Source of the DNA: Pseudomonas urmiensis | GTDB lineage: Bacteria > Pseudomonadota > Gammaproteobacteria > Pseudomonadales > Pseudomonadaceae | NCBI RefSeq assembly: GCF_014268815.2 | Contig: NZ_JABWRE020000001.1 | Coordinates: 2,361,001 to 2,425,000 of the forward strand | Direction of reading: 5' to 3' | DNA length: 64,000 bases | Part shown: piece after piece, positions 1 to 8,984 of the stretch | Position numbering within the stretch: the first letter of the stretch is position 1 | Layout: each line of letters starts with the position of its first letter | Position numbers and translations under genes: made by a program | The notes under the pieces: generated by a model | What the model saw: only the letters and a program-made list of their open reading frames with translations | Database searches by the model: none | What the model was told of the DNA's origin: nothing

Positions 1-50
1 CCCTGGGCCTGCTCAGCGCCTGGTTGTTCCGCCGCTCCCGCCAGGCCTGA
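1..50 (+). CDS. 3' end of a gene cut by the window edge, possibly cobalt transporter subunit CbtA
   Basis: The reading frame ending at the TGA at 48-50 gives LGLLSAWLFRRSRQA, a hydrophobic stretch followed by a basic tail, as at the C terminus of an inner-membrane protein. The stop overlaps the start of the next gene (TGATG), so the two are translationally coupled. In pseudomonads the cobalt transport genes cbtB/cbtA often precede cobE, so CbtA is a reasonable guess, but only 15 residues are visible and they are not diagnostic. Confidence 0.4.
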   Translation, partial: LGLLSAWLFRRSRQA

Positions 51-460
51 TGCCTAGCGCCACTGCCCTGCCGGTGCTGTATGCCGGCTTTGGCTGTCGC
101 CAGGGCTGCTCGCGGCAGAACCTTGAAACCCTGCTGCGCCTAGGCCTGGCACAGCTGCAACTGCCGCTGAGTGCAGTGCAGGGCATCGCCAGCATCGAGC
201 TGAAAGCCGACGAGGCTGGCCTGGCTGACTTGGCCAGGCAACTCGCGCTGCCTTTGCGGGTGTTCACCCCCGTGCAGCTGCAACGCTTCGAAGCGCAACT
301 GTCCCATCGTTCCGCTGCAGCCTTCACCCACAGCGGCTGCTGGGGCGTTGCCGAAAGTAGCGCCCTGGCCCTGGCTGCCCAGGCCCATGGCGCTGCGCGA
401 CTGGTACTTGCCCGGCAGATTCTCGGCGGCGCTACCCTCGCCTTCGCCAGTGGCCGATAA
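50..460 (+). CDS. cobE: CobE-like cobalamin biosynthesis protein (CbiG C-terminal domain)
   Basis: 136 residues, matching the short CobE/CbiG C-terminal family. The N terminus (LYAGFGCRQGCS), the central GIASIELKADEAGL and the C-terminal WGVAESSALALAA segment are family hallmarks: the family starts with a Gly/Cys-rich G.GCR...S loop and has an I.S...K..E stretch. CobE takes part in aerobic corrin ring synthesis; its chemical role in aerobic organisms is poorly defined, while the related CbiG opens the precorrin delta-lactone. It overlaps the stop of the upstream gene by one base and is followed after 30 bp by cobM, supporting one cobalamin operon. Confidence 0.85.
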   Translation: MPSATALPVLYAGFGCRQGCSRQNLETLLRLGLAQLQLPLSAVQGIASIELKADEAGLADLARQLALPLRVFTPVQLQRFEAQLSHRSAAAFTHSGCWGVAESSALALAAQAHGAARLVLARQILGGATLAFASGR

Positions 461-490
461 TCGCGCCTATTTCATCTGCAAGGATTTTCC

Positions 491-1243
491 ATGACGGTCT
501 ACTTCATCGGCGCCGGCCCCGGCGACCCGGAACTGATCACGGTCAAAGGCCAGCGCCTGATCCGCCAGTGCCCGGTGATCATCTACGCCGGCTCCTTGGT
601 ACCGGCCGCCGTGCTCGAAGGCCACCGCGCCGCAACACTGATCAACAGCGCCGAGCTGCACTTGGAGCAGATCATCAGCGCCATCCGTACAGCCCATGCC
701 AAAGGCCAGGATGTGGCCCGCGTGCACAGCGGCGATCCAAGTCTGTATGGGGCCATTGGCGAGCAGATCCGCTGCCTGCGCGAGCTGGGCATCGACTACC
801 AGATCATCCCGGGCGTCACCGCCACCGCCGCCAGCGCCGCCCTGCTTGGCTGCGAACTGACCTTGCCCGGGGTCGCCCAGACCGTGATCCTCACCCGCTA
901 CGGCGACCGCTCACCGATGCCCGCTGGCGAGCAACTGGCGGACCTGGCCCGGCACGGCAGCACCTTGGCCATTCACCTGGGCGTCAAGCACTTGCCACGG
1001 ATCGTCGCCGAGCTGCTGCCGCACTATGGCCCCGACTGCCCGATTGCCGTGATTCATCGGGCCTCCTGGCCAGATCAGGACTGGGTCCAGGGCACGTTGC
1101 AGGACATCGTCGAACGCGCCTCGGCCAAGGACTTCCGGCGCACCGCGCTGATCCTGGTTGGCCATGTGCTGGGCGATGCCCCCTTCAGCGACTCGGCCCT
1201 GTACCGGGCCGGCCATGCCCACCTGTATCGTCCTGGCAACTGA
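491..1243 (+). CDS. cobM: Precorrin-4 C(11)-methyltransferase
   Basis: 250 residues, the usual length for CobM/CbiF. It transfers a methyl group from S-adenosylmethionine to C-11 of precorrin-4 to give precorrin-5 in cytosolic aerobic B12 synthesis. The tetrapyrrole methylase fold is clear: the N-terminal GAGPGDPELIT SAM-binding loop (residues 7-17), the HSGDPSLYGAIGEQ motif near residue 80, and IPGVTATAASAALLG, typical of the C-4 methylase group. The ATG at 491 has AAGGA six bases upstream. It follows cobE in the same direction. Confidence 0.95.
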   Translation: MTVYFIGAGPGDPELITVKGQRLIRQCPVIIYAGSLVPAAVLEGHRAATLINSAELHLEQIISAIRTAHAKGQDVARVHSGDPSLYGAIGEQIRCLRELGIDYQIIPGVTATAASAALLGCELTLPGVAQTVILTRYGDRSPMPAGEQLADLARHGSTLAIHLGVKHLPRIVAELLPHYGPDCPIAVIHRASWPDQDWVQGTLQDIVERASAKDFRRTALILVGHVLGDAPFSDSALYRAGHAHLYRPGN

Positions 1244-1303
1244 GCGTTGCCAGGCGCGCGGCTGGCGTAGCAGACTGCGGTCTACCTCTCGCCCACCGGA
1301 GTC

Positions 1304-1552
1304 ATGCCCATGCTCGAGCTACGCCCCAACTGCGAATGCTGCGATGTCGACTTGCCCGCAGAAAGCCCCCAGGCGCTGATTTGCTCATTCGAATGCACCT
1401 TCTGCCAGGCCTGCGCCGAGCAGCGTTTTCAGGGGCGCTGCCCAAATTGCTCGGGCCAGCTGCTGGCCAGGCCCAGCCGGGTCGGCACGGCGCTGAGTAA
1501 TAATCCCGCTTCGACGCAACGCATCGTAAAACCGCACCCCGCCTGCGCCTGA
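1304..1552 (+). CDS. DUF1272 domain protein (small cysteine-rich, probable zinc-binding)
   Basis: 82 residues, or 80 if translation starts at the second ATG (1310). The core has four CxxC-like pairs (CECC, CTFC, CAEQ, CPNC) in the DUF1272 pattern L.LRPNCE.C...LP, suggesting a small zinc ribbon. Function unknown. The tail after about residue 58 is low-complexity and not conserved as far as I can judge. It lies 60 bp after cobM in the same direction, with a GGAG-like site just before the first ATG; whether it belongs to the cobalamin transcript is uncertain. Confidence 0.8.
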   Translation: MPMLELRPNCECCDVDLPAESPQALICSFECTFCQACAEQRFQGRCPNCSGQLLARPSRVGTALSNNPASTQRIVKPHPACA

Positions 1553-1772
1553 TCCCTACACGCTCCGGTGAGCCAAATCGCTTGCCGGGGCGTGCAAAAC
1601 CGCTCTTTTTTGTAGGCTTTTTCAACAGACCCTCCGCGTTTTTTCAACGCACCTATACTCGCCATTACCAAGGATTCTGAATCGACGTATCTTGCGCGCT
1701 GCCGGGCAGGCCCTACAGACGTATTCCTGGGTGATTCAGGAAACGGACTAAATTTCCGACAGGAGTTTCCCA

Positions 1773-2387
1773 ATGACAACCGTGCTGATGGTCGATGACC
1801 ACCCAACCGTAAGGATGGCCGTACGCATGTTGCTGGAGCGTGAACGTTTCCAGGTGATCGGTGAGGCCGGCAACGGCATTGAAGCGGTACAACAAGCGCG
1901 CAAACTCTCGCCCCAAGTGGTGATTCTCGACATCGGCCTGCCGGGCCTGGACGGCATGGAAGTGATCAAGCGTTTGCAGTTGCTGGAACCTGCGCCAAAA
2001 ATTCTGGTGCTGACCGGACAACCCGCCGATCTCTACGTACGCCGCTGCCTGGATGCAGGCATCGCCGCCTTCGTCAACAAGGATGAAGACACCGAATCCT
2101 TGGTGTTCGCCCTCAAGGCACTGGTCAAGGGTTATTCGACCTTTCCGCAGATGTCGGTCAACAGCAACTCGCTGGAAAACGAAAACGTGCGCCTGGGCAG
2201 CCTCTCCAACCGAGAGATGGAAGTTCTGCGTCGTTTGAGCCGAGGCGAAAACAACAAGTCGATCGGCGAACGCATGAACCTCAGTGCCAAGACCATCAGT
2301 ACCTACCGCGGAAGGATCATGGAAAAGCTCAAATCCGAATCGCTGGTTGAGATGGTCGACCTTGCCAAGCGCAATAACGTCAACTGA
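1773..2387 (+). CDS. BvgA/EvgA-like response regulator (NarL/LuxR type)
   Basis: 204 residues: receiver domain at about 1-120 with acidic pocket Asp8/Asp9, phospho-acceptor Asp53 (ILDIGLPG) and Lys103, then a LuxR-type helix-turn-helix at about 140-190 (LSNREMEVLRRLSRGENNKSI...). This is the BvgA/EvgA class that works with multi-domain hybrid kinases. A strong ribosome site (ACAGGAG) precedes the ATG. The hybrid kinase gene starts 10 bp after its stop, so the two form one operon and a cognate pair. Regulated genes cannot be read from the sequence. Confidence 0.93.
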   Translation: MTTVLMVDDHPTVRMAVRMLLERERFQVIGEAGNGIEAVQQARKLSPQVVILDIGLPGLDGMEVIKRLQLLEPAPKILVLTGQPADLYVRRCLDAGIAAFVNKDEDTESLVFALKALVKGYSTFPQMSVNSNSLENENVRLGSLSNREMEVLRRLSRGENNKSIGERMNLSAKTISTYRGRIMEKLKSESLVEMVDLAKRNNVN

Positions 2388-2397
2388 ACCTGCGCAC

Positions 2398-5300
2398 ATG
2401 ATCAGGGGCGCTCTACTGGCAATGATGCTGGCGATCAGCCTCGCCACGCTGGCCCATGCCGAAGGCGAAGTCCGCCAGCTACTGGCCCGCTCGGCAAGCG
2501 CGGCCCCGCCGCTGGTGCTGGATCAGCAAGATCGTGACTGGCTCGATAAGCGCAAGGTGTTGGTGCTGGGCAGCTCTCGCCCTGACTATCCGCCTTTTGA
2601 AATCAACATTGATCAGGCCGACTATGAGGGCTTGAGCGCCGATTACGCGGGACTTATCGCCGAACAGCTGGGCATTCCCATCGAGGTACGGCGCTTTCCC
2701 AGCCGCGACGAGGCGATCGCCGCCCTGCATGAAGGGCGCATCGATCTTTTAGGCAGCTCCAATGCCTTCGAAGCGGTCGAGGCCCAACTGAGCCTGAGCC
2801 AGCCGTATGCCGATGACTTGCCGGTGATCGTCAGCCGCCAAGGGCACACCCTCAATCAAAGCAACGCGCTCGCCGGCCTGCGCCTGGCGATGGTCGATCA
2901 CTACCTGCCAACCGAAATGGTGCGCGCGCACTATCCCCAGGCGCAGCTGTCGCTCTATCGCTCGACCCTGGCAGGCCTCTCGGCTGTGGCGCTGGGCGAG
3001 GTGGATGCCTACCTGGGCGATGCCATCAGCACCGACTACTTGATCGGCAAGAGCTACCAAGGGCAGATTCGGGTAGATCACTTCTCGCCCCTGCCTGCTG
3101 AGTTCTTTGCCTTCGCCTTGGCCAATGAAAACACCCAGTTGCGCCGATTGGTGGATAATGCGCTCGACAGAATCACCGACAGCGAACGCCTGAATATTCT
3201 GCGACGCTGGAGCAGCGGCAATACCAGTCTGCTGATGCAGCGCCGGGTGGCGGCCCTGACTACCGCCGAACAAGAGTGGATTACCCGCCACCCGGTGGTG
3301 CGCGTGCTGGTCAATCCCTCCCTGGCCCCGCTGACCTTCAACGACAGCCAGCAACGCCCTACCGGCATCACCATGGACCTGCTCCGGCAAATCAGCCTGC
3401 GCACCGGCCTGCAGTTCAATTGCGTCGAAGTCGACTCGGTGCAGGCGATGGTCGAACAGGTCGCCCAAGGTGAGGCGCAGATGATCGGCGCCTTGGGCTA
3501 CGGCGGCGACCGAGCCGCCCGCCTGCGCTACACCCGCCCATACCTGGTCAGCCCGCGGGTCTTGGTGACCCGCGCGGATATGGCGTGGCCGGCAGGTTCG
3601 CGCTCGCTGGAAGGCAAGCGGGTCGCGTTGATCCGCGGCTCGCCCCAGCGCGCCTTGCTCCAGGCCCAGTACGCCCATGCCCGCTTTGTCGAAGTGAACA
3701 CCCCACTGGGCTTGATGGAAGCGGTAGCCAATGGTGAAGCCGATGTGGCCCTGAGCAGCCTGATCAATGCCAGCTATTACATTGGCCAGGTGTTCAAAGG
3801 CAAGCTGCGAATTGCCGGCCTGCAAAACGACGATCCAGCGAGTGCTGCGTTCGCCGTCGCACCCGAGCTGGTCGAGCTGCAAAGCATCCTCAACAAAGCC
3901 TTGCTCAGCATTCCCCCCGACGAGATGGACCAACTGGTCAACCGCTGGCGCAGCAGCACTCTGGTCAGTGACAGCCCGTGGCGCAATTACCGCACCCTGG
4001 CTTTGCAGGTATTGATCCTTGCCGCGCTGCTGCTGTCAGGCGTGGTGTTCTGGAACAGCTACCTGCGCAAATTGATTCATCAACGTACCGAGGCTCAAGG
4101 TGCACTGCAGGCCCAGTTGGCACTGAGCCGCGGCCTGCTCGAACAACTGCGCCAGGCCAAGGACGACGCCGAACAGGCCAGCCAGACCAAAAGCACCTTC
4201 CTGGCCACCATGAGCCACGAAATCCGCACGCCAATGAATGCGGTGATCGGCTTGCTGGAGTTGGCACTGGAGGACGCCCAAAATGGCCAAAGCGACCCCC
4301 ACACCTTACAGACTGCGCATGACTCGGCTGTCGGCCTGCTCGAGCTGATCGGCGATATCCTCGATATTTCCCGCATCGAATCCGGTCACATGACCTTGCA
4401 ACCGGCACCGACCGATCTGGTCGAGCTGGTCCGCGCAACGGTTCGGGTGTTCGATGGCAATGCCCGCATCAAGGGCCTGCACCTGCGCACCGAGCTGCCC
4501 GAGCAGGCGCTTTGGCTGCAGGCCGATCCATTGCGCCTCAAGCAAGTGCTGTCCAACCTGCTGAGCAACGCGATCAAGTTCACCGATCGCGGTGAAATTC
4601 TGGTGCGCCTGTCGGCGGCTGCCGGGCAAGCCAACCAGCCCGTACAGGTCACGCTCTGTGTGCAAGATAGCGGCGTGGGCATCAGCCCCGCCGACCAGGC
4701 CAAGTTGTTCAATAGCTTCGCCCAGGTAGACGGACCACGTGCGCGCCAGGGCGCAGGCTTAGGCCTGGTAATCAGCCGCACCCTGGCCGAATTGATGGGC
4801 GGCAAGTTGACCCTGCAAAGCGTCGAGGGCATGGGCACCAAAGTCGAGGTGACACTGCAACTGACAACCGCCCAGGCGCCTGCCGAGGTCGAGCCAGCCG
4901 AAGCTGAACCCATCGACCAGGGCGGGCCGCTGAACATCCTGGTGGTTGACGACTACCCAGCCAACCTGCTGTTGCTAGACAAGCAGCTCTCCACTTTGGG
5001 CCATCATGTGACGCTGGCCGAGCATGGCCAGGCGGCGTTCGGCCTCTGGCAAACAGGCCAGTTTGACCTGGTGATCACCGACTGCAGCATGCCGGTGATG
5101 GATGGCCATGAACTGACGCAGCGCATACGCGCCGCGGAAAAACTCACTAACCGCCCTCCTTGCCGGATCCTCGGCGTCACCGCCAATGCCCAGGTCGAAG
5201 AACGTGAACGCTGCCTGGCCAGTGGCATGGACGACTGCCTGTTCAAGCCTATCGGTTTGCAAACCATCAAGGCGCACCTGCCGCTGGTCCAACCGCCCGA

Positions 5301-5667
5301 GGCAGAGCCTGGGTTGAGCAGCAGCGGCTTTAACCTCGATGAACTGCGCCACCTGACCCAGGATGACGCCACCTTGATCAGACGCCTGCTTGAGCAGCTG
5401 GCACAGAGCGCCAGCGAAGACCTGCAGGGCTTACGCGCCTTAGGCCCAGCACCGCGCGAAGACGCTGTGCGGACCTTGGTGCATCGGATCAAAGGCGGAG
5501 CAAAGATGCTTAAAGTCAGGGGCGTGGTGCGCGATTGCGAGGCCGTGGAACAGGCCATCAGCCACCACGAATCCACCTTGAAACTGCTCCAGCGCCTGGA
5601 GGCCAGCCTGCAGACGCTGCAACGAGAGCTGCGCGAAAACCTTAATGCAATTGCAACGTCGAGCTGA
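2398..5667 (+). CDS. BvgS/EvgS-like hybrid sensor histidine kinase
   Basis: 1089 residues from the ATG at 2398, chosen because it opens a signal peptide ([21 protein letters not shown]); the longer frame overlaps the regulator gene. Order: two tandem periplasmic SBP_bac_3 (Venus-flytrap) domains at about 40-265 and 290-520, one membrane helix at about 525-550, a coiled-coil linker, HisKA with His607 (SHEIRT), HATPase (SNAIKF, GAGLGL near 785-790), a receiver with Asp895, and a C-terminal Hpt domain with His1029 ([10 protein letters not shown]). All phosphorelay residues are present. Unlike BvgS I see no clear PAS domain between membrane and kinase. There is no strong ribosome site, so translational coupling to the upstream regulator is likely. 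The 3' end overlaps the convergent chemotaxis gene by 26 bp. Confidence 0.93.
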   Translation: MIRGALLAMMLAISLATLAHAEGEVRQLLARSASAAPPLVLDQQDRDWLDKRKVLVLGSSRPDYPPFEINIDQADYEGLSADYAGLIAEQLGIPIEVRRFPSRDEAIAALHEGRIDLLGSSNAFEAVEAQLSLSQPYADDLPVIVSRQGHTLNQSNALAGLRLAMVDHYLPTEMVRAHYPQAQLSLYRSTLAGLSAVALGEVDAYLGDAISTDYLIGKSYQGQIRVDHFSPLPAEFFAFALANENTQLRRLVDNALDRITDSERLNILRRWSSGNTSLLMQRRVAALTTAEQEWITRHPVVRVLVNPSLAPLTFNDSQQRPTGITMDLLRQISLRTGLQFNCVEVDSVQAMVEQVAQGEAQMIGALGYGGDRAARLRYTRPYLVSPRVLVTRADMAWPAGSRSLEGKRVALIRGSPQRALLQAQYAHARFVEVNTPLGLMEAVANGEADVALSSLINASYYIGQVFKGKLRIAGLQNDDPASAAFAVAPELVELQSILNKALLSIPPDEMDQLVNRWRSSTLVSDSPWRNYRTLALQVLILAALLLSGVVFWNSYLRKLIHQRTEAQGALQAQLALSRGLLEQLRQAKDDAEQASQTKSTFLATMSHEIRTPMNAVIGLLELALEDAQNGQSDPHTLQTAHDSAVGLLELIGDILDISRIESGHMTLQPAPTDLVELVRATVRVFDGNARIKGLHLRTELPEQALWLQADPLRLKQVLSNLLSNAIKFTDRGEILVRLSAAAGQANQPVQVTLCVQDSGVGISPADQAKLFNSFAQVDGPRARQGAGLGLVISRTLAELMGGKLTLQSVEGMGTKVEVTLQLTTAQAPAEVEPAEAEPIDQGGPLNILVVDDYPANLLLLDKQLSTLGHHVTLAEHGQAAFGLWQTGQFDLVITDCSMPVMDGHELTQRIRAAEKLTNRPPCRILGVTANAQVEERERCLASGMDDCLFKPIGLQTIKAHLPLVQPPEAEPGLSSSGFNLDELRHLTQDDATLIRRLLEQLAQSASEDLQGLRALGPAPREDAVRTLVHRIKGGAKMLKVRGVVRDCEAVEQAISHHESTLKLLQRLEASLQTLQRELRENLNAIATSS

Positions 5668-6961
5668 TCTGGCTGATGGCATCGACCACATGCCGCGATC
5701 CCTGTTGAATTTCCTGGATCACCGTACCCGCCTCGTTGGCCAACGCTACTCCGCGCCCAGTGCGCGACAGGCTCGACTGCATGCTGGCCACCGCAGTCAG
5801 CGACAGGTCGTGGTTCTGGCGCACCACATCAACGATCTCCAAGGTAGCCTTGCTCGTGCGCGCCGCCAGGCTGCGTACCTCGTCAGCGACCACGGCAAAG
5901 CCACGACCGTGCTCGCCTGCACGGGCCGCCTCGATCGCGGCGTTGAGCGCTAACAGGTTGGTCTGATCAGCGATACCCCGGATGGTCAGGACAATCTGGC
6001 CAATTACTTCCGACTGCTTACTCACCGCATCGATGGTGCGCGCGGCATCGCTCAACTCCTGGGAAATCTGCTCGATCACCTGCACCGTCTGCTGCACCAC
6101 ATCGCTGCCTTTGCGGGCGCAGGCGTCGGTCTGCACGGAACTGGCATGGGCGGCGTCGGCGGCACTCTGCTGGGTGCTGACCTGAGCCGTGATATCACTG
6201 GCGAACTTGACTACCTTGTACAGCCGGCCCTTGCTGTCGAAAATCGGATTATACGAAGCCTCCAGGTACACCGTATCGCCGCGCTTGTTGACCCGTTCAA
6301 AACGATGGGAGTGGTACTCGCCGCGGTTCAGAGAGGCCCAGAACTCCCGGTACTCGGCCGACTCGCGCTCATGCGCCAGGCAGAACAAGCCATGATGGCG
6401 ACCGACGACTTCTTCGAGCCGATAGCCCATGGTGTCGAGGAAGTTCTGGTTGGCCTTGATCACCCGGCCTTGCGGGGTGAACTCGATGATCGCCATCGAG
6501 CGACCGATCGCCTTGAGCAGGCTTTCGCTTTCATGCTCCTCCAGCACCCGCCGGCTGATATCGGACGCCACCTTGATCACACTGGTAACCTGTTGGCGCT
6601 CATCCAGCACCGGCATATAGCTAGCTTCCAGCCACACTTCGCGGCCAGCCTTGTCGACCCGCTCGAAGGTGCCACTGATCGCCTTGCCCTGGCCCAGTTC
6701 ACGCCACAGCTGCTGGTACTCGGCAGTTTTGGCATAGGCCGGGTCACAGAACAGGCGGTGATGTTTACCGCTGATCTCTTCAGCGCTATAGCCCATGGCT
6801 TTGCAGAAGTTGTCGTTGGCGCCGAGGATGGTGCCGTCAGGGGCGAACTCGATCATGGCCATGGAACGGCTGACCGCCGCCAACTTCGCCTCCATACCCG
6901 CCAAGGCCTGGCGGCAACGCTGAATCTCGACGAGGTCGGACTTGCGATGGTATTCGAACAT
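5642..6961 (-). CDS. Soluble PAS-PAS methyl-accepting chemotaxis protein (BdlA/Aer-like)
   Basis: 439 residues from the ATG at 6961 (MFEYHRKSD), preferred over an upstream start at 7018 because AAGGAG lies nine bases before it. Two near-duplicate PAS domains (about 25-140 and 145-265) each carry an IEF.P.G.I..AN..F...MGY motif and a PAC-type EASY.P segment. They are followed by a chemoreceptor signalling hairpin with the conserved [16 protein letters not shown] tip near residue 340. No membrane segment is present, so it acts in the cytoplasm, as in BdlA, which links redox or c-di-GMP cues to biofilm dispersal, or as an aerotaxis sensor. Cofactor binding cannot be seen. It overlaps the hybrid kinase tail by 26 bp. 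Confidence 0.88.
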   Translation of the reverse strand: MFEYHRKSDLVEIQRCRQALAGMEAKLAAVSRSMAMIEFAPDGTILGANDNFCKAMGYSAEEISGKHHRLFCDPAYAKTAEYQQLWRELGQGKAISGTFERVDKAGREVWLEASYMPVLDERQQVTSVIKVASDISRRVLEEHESESLLKAIGRSMAIIEFTPQGRVIKANQNFLDTMGYRLEEVVGRHHGLFCLAHERESAEYREFWASLNRGEYHSHRFERVNKRGDTVYLEASYNPIFDSKGRLYKVVKFASDITAQVSTQQSAADAAHASSVQTDACARKGSDVVQQTVQVIEQISQELSDAARTIDAVSKQSEVIGQIVLTIRGIADQTNLLALNAAIEAARAGEHGRGFAVVADEVRSLAARTSKATLEIVDVVRQNHDLSLTAVASMQSSLSRTGRGVALANEAGTVIQEIQQGSRHVVDAISQISSTLQLH

Positions 6962-7103
6962 GACGCCGGGCTCCTTCATCCACGGGATGCCCTGAGCATA
7001 GATCGGCGCCGACGCCATGCAAGCAATCTGCTATCACTTTAGGATTAACCGTGCGCCGCGTGAACGGGCTGCAACGCAGCCCGAACGAAGCAGAGCATGC
7101 GCA

Positions 7104-8123
7104 TCAGCTGCTTTCGCGCACCACCAACTCGAAGCCCAGATCCTGCTGCTCGCTGGCCACGCGCTTGCCGTCGAGCATGGCCAGCAGTGCCTGCGCAGCC
7201 GCCCGTCCGACCGCAGCGCGCGGCGTGCGAATCGAGGTCAAGGGCGGGACCATATGCGCTGAGGCCGGCAGGTCGTTGAAACCGACCATCGCCACTTGCC
7301 GCGGCACCTCGATGCCTTGGCGCAATGCCTGCAAGACTGCACCCTGGGCCAGGTCGTCGTTACAGAAGAAGATCCCGTCGACATCCGGCGCCTGGGCCAG
7401 CAAGCGGCTAAACAGCTCCCCGCCTAGGCCAATCGACGACGGCTGCGGCGCCAGCACTTCCAGCTCAGGCGCCTGCATGCCGGCTTCAGCCAAGGCCTGG
7501 CGAAATCCTTCGGCACGCTGCAGCACCCGCGGATCGAGCTGCGCAGCGATGAACGCCAGGCGCCGCCGGCCGCGTTCGATCAGGTGCCGCGCAGCAGCGC
7601 GCCCGGCCTGTTGCTGCGAGAAACCAACCGACACCGCGCCGGCGTCACCACCAAGCTCCATCATGTGCACACAGGGCACTCGGCTGGCGGTCAGCAACTG
7701 CCTTGCCGCTTCGCTGCGATCAAAGCCAGTGAGCAGCACCCCACAGGGTTGATAAGCCAGATAGTTGCGAATCAGGTTCTCTTCTTCGGCAATATCGTAG
7801 TGATAGTTACCGATCAGCACTTCCAGACCGCGTGGACGCATCACCTCATGGATGGCTTCCAGGGTATCGATGAACAGCTGGTTGGACAGCGACGGAATCA
7901 GCACCACCACCGAGTGGCTACGCGCCGAGGCCAGCGCCCGGGCCGCCGGGTTGGCGATATAGCCCAGGCTGGCGGCAGCGCTGAGGACCTTTTCCACCAG
8001 TTCTGGGGCCACGGTACTGACGCCGCGCAAGGCACGGGATGCGGTAATGGGGGATACGCCGGAAAGCCTGGCCACTTCAGCCAGGGTCGGGCGACCTGTA
8101 GTACGGGAGCCGGTGCGGGACAT
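7104..8123 (-). CDS. gnuR: LacI-family gluconate operon repressor GnuR
   Basis: 339 residues with an N-terminal LacI helix-turn-helix at about 12-60 (TLAEVARLSGVSPITASRAL, then the LGY.PN-like hinge LGYIANPAARALAS) and a periplasmic-binding-protein-like effector domain. It is divergent from gluconokinase and followed by the gluconate permease on that side, as in other pseudomonads where GntR/GnuR represses these genes until gluconate or 6-phosphogluconate binds. A candidate operator lies 42-55 bp upstream of its start (8165-8178), which would give autoregulation. The role is assigned from family plus context. Confidence 0.93.
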   Translation of the reverse strand: MSRTGSRTTGRPTLAEVARLSGVSPITASRALRGVSTVAPELVEKVLSAAASLGYIANPAARALASARSHSVVVLIPSLSNQLFIDTLEAIHEVMRPRGLEVLIGNYHYDIAEEENLIRNYLAYQPCGVLLTGFDRSEAARQLLTASRVPCVHMMELGGDAGAVSVGFSQQQAGRAAARHLIERGRRRLAFIAAQLDPRVLQRAEGFRQALAEAGMQAPELEVLAPQPSSIGLGGELFSRLLAQAPDVDGIFFCNDDLAQGAVLQALRQGIEVPRQVAMVGFNDLPASAHMVPPLTSIRTPRAAVGRAAAQALLAMLDGKRVASEQQDLGFELVVRESS

Positions 8124-8164
8124 GGATGTTGTAATTTTACTACTTGCCAGGATAGGGAACGGCC

Positions 8165-8178
8165 ACTAAGGTAGCGCT
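8165..8178 (+). promoter_or_regulatory. Candidate GnuR operator 1 (gnuR/gnuK divergent promoter)
   Basis: ACTAAGGTAGCGCT fits exactly the AC-N-AAG-N-TAGCGCT pattern I recall for the P. aeruginosa GntR gluconate repressor. It lies in the divergent region between gnuR and gnuK, and its core recurs before gnuK (8304) and before gntT (8899). Binding is inferred. Confidence 0.7.
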
Positions 8179-8303
8179 GTCCCAGGACACAGGCAATGTA
8201 ATCTTTGGTAGCAAGCCCGTGTCCAACGGCCATACTGCGTTAGACAAGACTAATAACACCCGGGAGGGTGGCGCCCGCAATCACTCCTTGCCAGAGCTGA
8301 GAC

Positions 8304-8317
8304 AGCGCTATCTTACC
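8304..8317 (-). promoter_or_regulatory. Candidate GnuR operator 2 (gnuK leader)
   Basis: On the minus strand this reads GGTAAGATAGCGCT, matching the AAG-N-TAGCGCT part of operator 1. It sits immediately upstream of the gnuK ribosome-binding site, so a repressor bound here would block elongation or a promoter further upstream. Assignment is by motif repetition only. Confidence 0.55.
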
Positions 8318-8332
8318 CCGCAGGAGGTACTG

Positions 8333-8872
8333 ATGAACTCTCCCCTGTCCGCGATTGTGGTAATGGGCGTGGCCGGCTGCGGTAAAAGCAGCATCGGCGC
8401 CGCTATTGCTACGCGAAGCGGCGGCCGCCTGATTGAAGGCGATGCCTTCCACCCGGCCGCCAATATCGAAAAGATGAGCGCCGGCATTCCCCTGGACGAC
8501 GATGACCGTGCCGGTTGGCTAATCCGCCTGGGAGAAGAGCTGCAGGCCACGCTCAAATCCGGCGAACGGCCAATCCTCACCTGCTCTGCGCTCAAGCGCC
8601 GCTATCGCGATGCCCTGCGCCACGCGGTGCCGGACCTGGGCTTCGTGTTCCTCGAGCTGACCCCTGCCGAAGCCGAAAAGCGCGTGCTCGCCAGACCTGG
8701 CCACTTCATGCCGGCCAGCCTGATCGAAAGCCAGTTTGCCGCCCTTGAGCCGCCCCATGGCGAACCCCTGACCTTGCCGCTGGACGCTACCCGTCCCGTC
8801 GCCGCCTTGGCTGAAACCGTCAATGACTGGCTAAAGCCCTGCGGTGAGCGGACATTGGCGCGGACCGCCTGA
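8333..8872 (+). CDS. gnuK: Gluconokinase
   Basis: 179 residues from the ATG at 8333, which has CAGGAGG eight bases upstream; the longer frame from 8219 would run through the promoter and operator. It is a P-loop kinase of the GntK family with Walker A GVAGCGKS (residues 12-19), the EGDAFHP substrate motif, and the CSALKRRYRD and FLEL segments typical of gluconokinases. It phosphorylates gluconate to 6-phosphogluconate with ATP in the cytosol, feeding the Entner-Doudoroff pathway. It is divergent from gnuR and followed by gntT, with a terminator-like hairpin and a third operator in between. Confidence 0.95.
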   Translation: MNSPLSAIVVMGVAGCGKSSIGAAIATRSGGRLIEGDAFHPAANIEKMSAGIPLDDDDRAGWLIRLGEELQATLKSGERPILTCSALKRRYRDALRHAVPDLGFVFLELTPAEAEKRVLARPGHFMPASLIESQFAALEPPHGEPLTLPLDATRPVAALAETVNDWLKPCGERTLARTA

Positions 8873-8885
8873 GCGGGCGGTTTTT
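8864..8885 (+). terminator. Rho-independent terminator overlapping the gnuK stop codon
   Basis: ACCGCC / GGCGGT arms around a 6-base loop, followed directly by TTTTT. The TGA of gnuK (8870-8872) lies in the loop. It should end most gnuK transcripts before gntT, which has its own operator copy just downstream. Confidence 0.75.
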
Positions 8886-8893
8886 CCGGCTCA

Positions 8894-8910
8894 CCAAAGA
8901 CAGCGCTACC
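8894..8910 (+). promoter_or_regulatory. Candidate GnuR operator 3 (gntT promoter)
   Basis: Contains GACAGCGCTACC, the exact reverse complement of GGTAGCGCTGTC found at operator 1. It is 75 bp upstream of the gntT start and after the gnuK terminator, suggesting that gntT has a separately GnuR-controlled promoter. Confidence 0.6.
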
Positions 8911-8984
8911 CCGACGCTTGATGGCGTCTAGAGTTGCACCAATGCTCCGCCTAAAAACAAAGACAAGACCGAGGCTCATGAACC

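Noticed and set aside
1..490. Cobalamin riboswitch near cobE/cobM
   Set aside because: No B12-box or conserved core seen; the operon start lies outside the window.
568..1500. 310-residue plus-strand frame overlapping cobM and the DUF1272 gene
   Set aside because: An out-of-frame, Arg/Pro-rich translation inside two recognised genes; no domain.
2749..3933. 394-residue minus-strand frame opposite the hybrid kinase
   Set aside because: Antisense of the flytrap domains, low-complexity, no ribosome site.
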